A stretch of DNA of 64,000 nucleotides from Phoronis australis. Its lineage: Eukaryota > Phoronida > Phoronidae. The stretch covers positions 530,441 to 594,440 of the forward strand of contig NMRA01000216.1 in assembly GCA_002633005.1 (NCBI GenBank), in the 5' to 3' direction. Position 1 is the stretch's first letter. Every line of letters starts with the position of its first letter. Below are positions 62,201-64,000 of this stretch, piece by piece. A program made the translations under genes and the position numbers. The notes below the pieces were generated by a model. That model was not told the DNA's origin, made no database searches, and saw only the letters and a program-made list of their open reading frames with translations.

Positions 62201-62727
62201 AATGAAGTGTAAGGCCAAAAATAGCTCAACTGTTTCTAGTCTGATCCTGACTCATTTCGAAGCCTCCCCTTCAAAGCGACATCTGGTGGCCCTTGATAAA
62301 AAAGACTAAGAAAGATCCTGAAGGATTATGAGCTGTAATCAGGTGACGCTAAAAAGGAGATTAATAAGTATCTCACCCTGAGCTGCCATCATGTAACTTA
62401 TGAACGCAGCATCAATTTTCAAATAATAACCCAAATCACACAAAACAGAACCAATTATGTTATTTGTTTGGCCAAATGAGGAACTCCAAATTGTCTTGGT
62501 GGTCCTATTGAAACAAGGGTATTACCCCTAGAAATGCCATTATTCAGATATTCACAAAGAACCTTTACCCACAAATGATCCCATGCAGATAAAATGCTTC
62601 TTGCTCCCAATCAAAGAGGAATACATTATCATTAGGGCCACCAAGTGAACAGAGTCAATCAATACTAGACATTATCAAATACTAAGTCGGAAATCAATTT
62701 CATGGAAATCCTATCTGTATTACAGGG
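59251..62727. other. Region between the convergent genes
   Basis: No coding exon is recognised. It holds possible longer 3' UTR forms of PRDM3/16, the second MITE (61476-61793), and the 3' UTR of the NUDT8-like gene at its right end. I find no AATAAA on the - strand close after 62728. Short similar segments near 60140-60190 and 62075-62135 (GAACCAGG-type, then AAAATCCAGGAC) may be another repeat. The 187-codon frame at 60961-61524 starts at TTG and ends inside the MITE. Confidence 0.6.
61476..61793 (-). mobile_element. hAT-like MITE, copy 2 (inverted relative to copy 1)
   Basis: A 318-bp element runs from CAGTGGCAGATTTAGGGGGG to TCCTGGATCCGCCCTG. Read on the - strand it begins CAGGGCGGATCCAGGATTTTGAGTTAGG, which copies the left end of the element at 3089, and ends with the same CCATGGCCCCCTTGGCC block. 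It is longer in the middle than copy 1, so copy 1 is an internally deleted or different subtype. The flanks share a weak, decayed duplication (about five of eight bases). Confidence 0.75.
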
Positions 62728-62994
62728 TCACCTCTTCCCACTCTTGAAGTGTCTGTCATGGTGTAGCCGTGGATGTTTCATTTTAAAATTATACAGCCCA
62801 GGAGCAATGACTGTGAGCAGATAGTGCAGGAAAACTGCCGTGAGGCCCCAAATTTTGTGATCCCCTCCTAGGAATACAGGCATGGTGTAGCCAGGAACTG
62901 TCAGTGTGCCACGGCGGGTACCGCGGAATGTGGTCTGTCTCACATTTTCTGGCGCACACAGAGACTGGATTGTTCTGGTGAAAATTAACTCTAC
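62728..62994 (-). CDS. NUDT8: NUDT8-like Nudix hydrolase, last coding exon (partial gene)
   Basis: Reading on the - strand, an acceptor TTCTAG at 63000-62995 is followed by 88 codons and TGA at 62730-62728. The protein starts VELIFTRTIQSLC and holds YTMPVFLGGDHKIWGLTAVFL followed by VIAPGLY. This matches the C-terminal part of NUDT8/NUDT7-type enzymes, where a Y-T-L-P-V-F-L then H-x-(I/V)-W-G-L-T-A block ends the fold. The family hydrolyses coenzyme A and related nucleoside diphosphate derivatives in mitochondria or peroxisomes. The catalytic Nudix box (G-x5-E-x7-RE-x2-EE-x-G) lies in upstream exons; I do not see it in 62995-64000, so it should be past the window edge. A second AG at 62991 would shorten the exon by four bases but break the family-like start. 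The gene converges on PRDM3/16. Confidence 0.8.
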   Translation of the reverse strand, partial: VELIFTRTIQSLCAPENVRQTTFRGTRRGTLTVPGYTMPVFLGGDHKIWGLTAVFLHYLLTVIAPGLYNFKMKHPRLHHDRHFKSGKR

Positions 62995-64000
62995 CTAGAA
63001 TGGTAAAGAATGACAAGTGAAGTGACTGGAATATGAAATTCCGCTAAAGATTGGAAGAGTGTCTTAAGGTTATGCGAGACCTCATTGACAGGTCTGCATA
63101 CTTTGTCAATTATCTTTTACTTTTAGTATCTTCTCTTTAATATTTTTTATTATTCATTTTGTTTCATCAGTCTTTACATGTTAGTTTCTTATTCATCATT
63201 GATTATTTAAATCTTGTCTTTCATTTTGTAATTCTGTTAGTTTGTCTTACTGTCTGTGTATGTTTTCTATGTTATTACTGAGGTCCTCCATGGAAAGCAG
63301 TGAGAACTGATGGGGCTACCCTCATTGTAAATATTACAACAAATAAATACATAAACAAATATATATAAAAATATTTATTTTAACTCCATAGAAGTATATA
63401 TTTTTTGAAAATACAAAGCCTGTAGAATTTGATTTCTGACTTTTTACCATTCTGTTACCAATTGGTCATGCAACCATGTCTTTTATCAGTAAAATTTAGA
63501 AAAAAAGAAATCAAGGCACCTTGATAGCAAAAGAGCAGTACCAATAACAAGATCAAATTTTATTTGATATAAATGTTCAAAATGAGATCTCAAAAACAAA
63601 GCACTGTTCTAATACATCAGTCATTTCATTTCCATTTTATGTCAATCGTAAAAGTCCTATTTTTGGTAGCCCCTCATACGAAAGTTGATTATTTTAAAAA
63701 AAATTCCTAAAGGCATTTTGGAAAACAATGCATAAAGCACAGTACCTGAAAGTTTAAGATATATCCAACCAGTCGTTTCTGAGATATGATGTTCCGAAGT
63801 TGGCCAAATTTGGACATATTTCTAGGGTCCTAAATAACCTTAACCGAAGTTGATTTCATTGCTGGCAATCATTGACATTATAATGAGTCAGTCTCGCTTA
63901 CAAAATTACTTGTCAGAAATTATTGGAAGCTGTAAAAGGTGCAGCAAGCACAACATAACTGAAGTTCGAAAACTGACTTCGCTTAAATCGATCAGAACCA
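62995..64000 (-). other. Probable intron of the NUDT8-like gene
   Basis: AT-rich DNA upstream (on the - strand) of the last exon, with repeat family B copy 2. No Nudix-box-coding exon is seen before the window ends. Confidence 0.5.
63640..63830 (-). repeat. Dispersed repeat family B, copy 2
   Basis: This is the inverted counterpart of the copy at 27370-27535, with the blocks listed there in the same order on the - strand. It lies upstream of the NUDT8-like last exon on that gene's own strand, so probably in its intron. Confidence 0.6.

Overview
The window is eukaryotic, from an animal. It is AT-rich, carries GT-AG introns up to 24.5 kb, and is scattered with decayed short transposable elements. 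The main content is one gene on the + strand that I recognise as the single-copy invertebrate counterpart of vertebrate PRDM3 (MECOM/EVI1) and PRDM16. It encodes a PR (SET-related) domain, an N-terminal C2H2 zinc-finger cluster, a PLDLS motif for CtBP binding and a C-terminal cluster of three fingers. I cannot name the species. The gene architecture (most fingers in one large last exon, five instead of seven N-terminal fingers) and the MITE types argue for a marine invertebrate rather than a vertebrate.

Layout. 1-5640: upstream intergenic DNA with an hAT-like MITE (3089-3262), a 20-base G run ending at an N, and a second type of repeat element (about 4690-4960). About 5640-5733: presumed promoter/5' UTR with an NRF1-like palindrome. 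5734-5770: coding exon 1. Intron 1 (24.5 kb) holds an 8 x 29 bp tandem array, a tRNA-like relic and dispersed repeats. Exons 2 (30234-30508), 3 (49266-49400) and 4 (52221-52341) encode the PR domain; intron 2 (18.8 kb) holds a 15-bp minisatellite and a decayed open frame on the - strand. Exon 5 (54771-54939) carries finger 1, exon 6 (55612-55663) an acidic linker, and exon 7 (56157-57926) all remaining fingers and the C terminus. All six splice junctions keep the frame (phases 1,0,0,1,2,0) and give a protein of 852 residues. The 3' UTR probably ends just after an AATAAA at 59226.

Convergent to it, on the - strand, is the last coding exon (62728-62994) of a NUDT8-like Nudix (coenzyme A diphosphatase-type) gene. 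Its Nudix-box exons must lie upstream, mostly or wholly beyond the window's right edge. The two genes are neighbours tail to tail; nothing in the sequence suggests that they act together.

The most notable points are: the apparent precise absence of the two zinc fingers that are fingers 2 and 3 in vertebrates, although the flanking protein is well conserved; the collapse of most zinc-finger exons into one; at least three unrelated families of short interspersed repeats recognisable from copies inside this one window; and an unrecognised 191-codon open frame, continued by a further frame beyond one stop, in intron 2.
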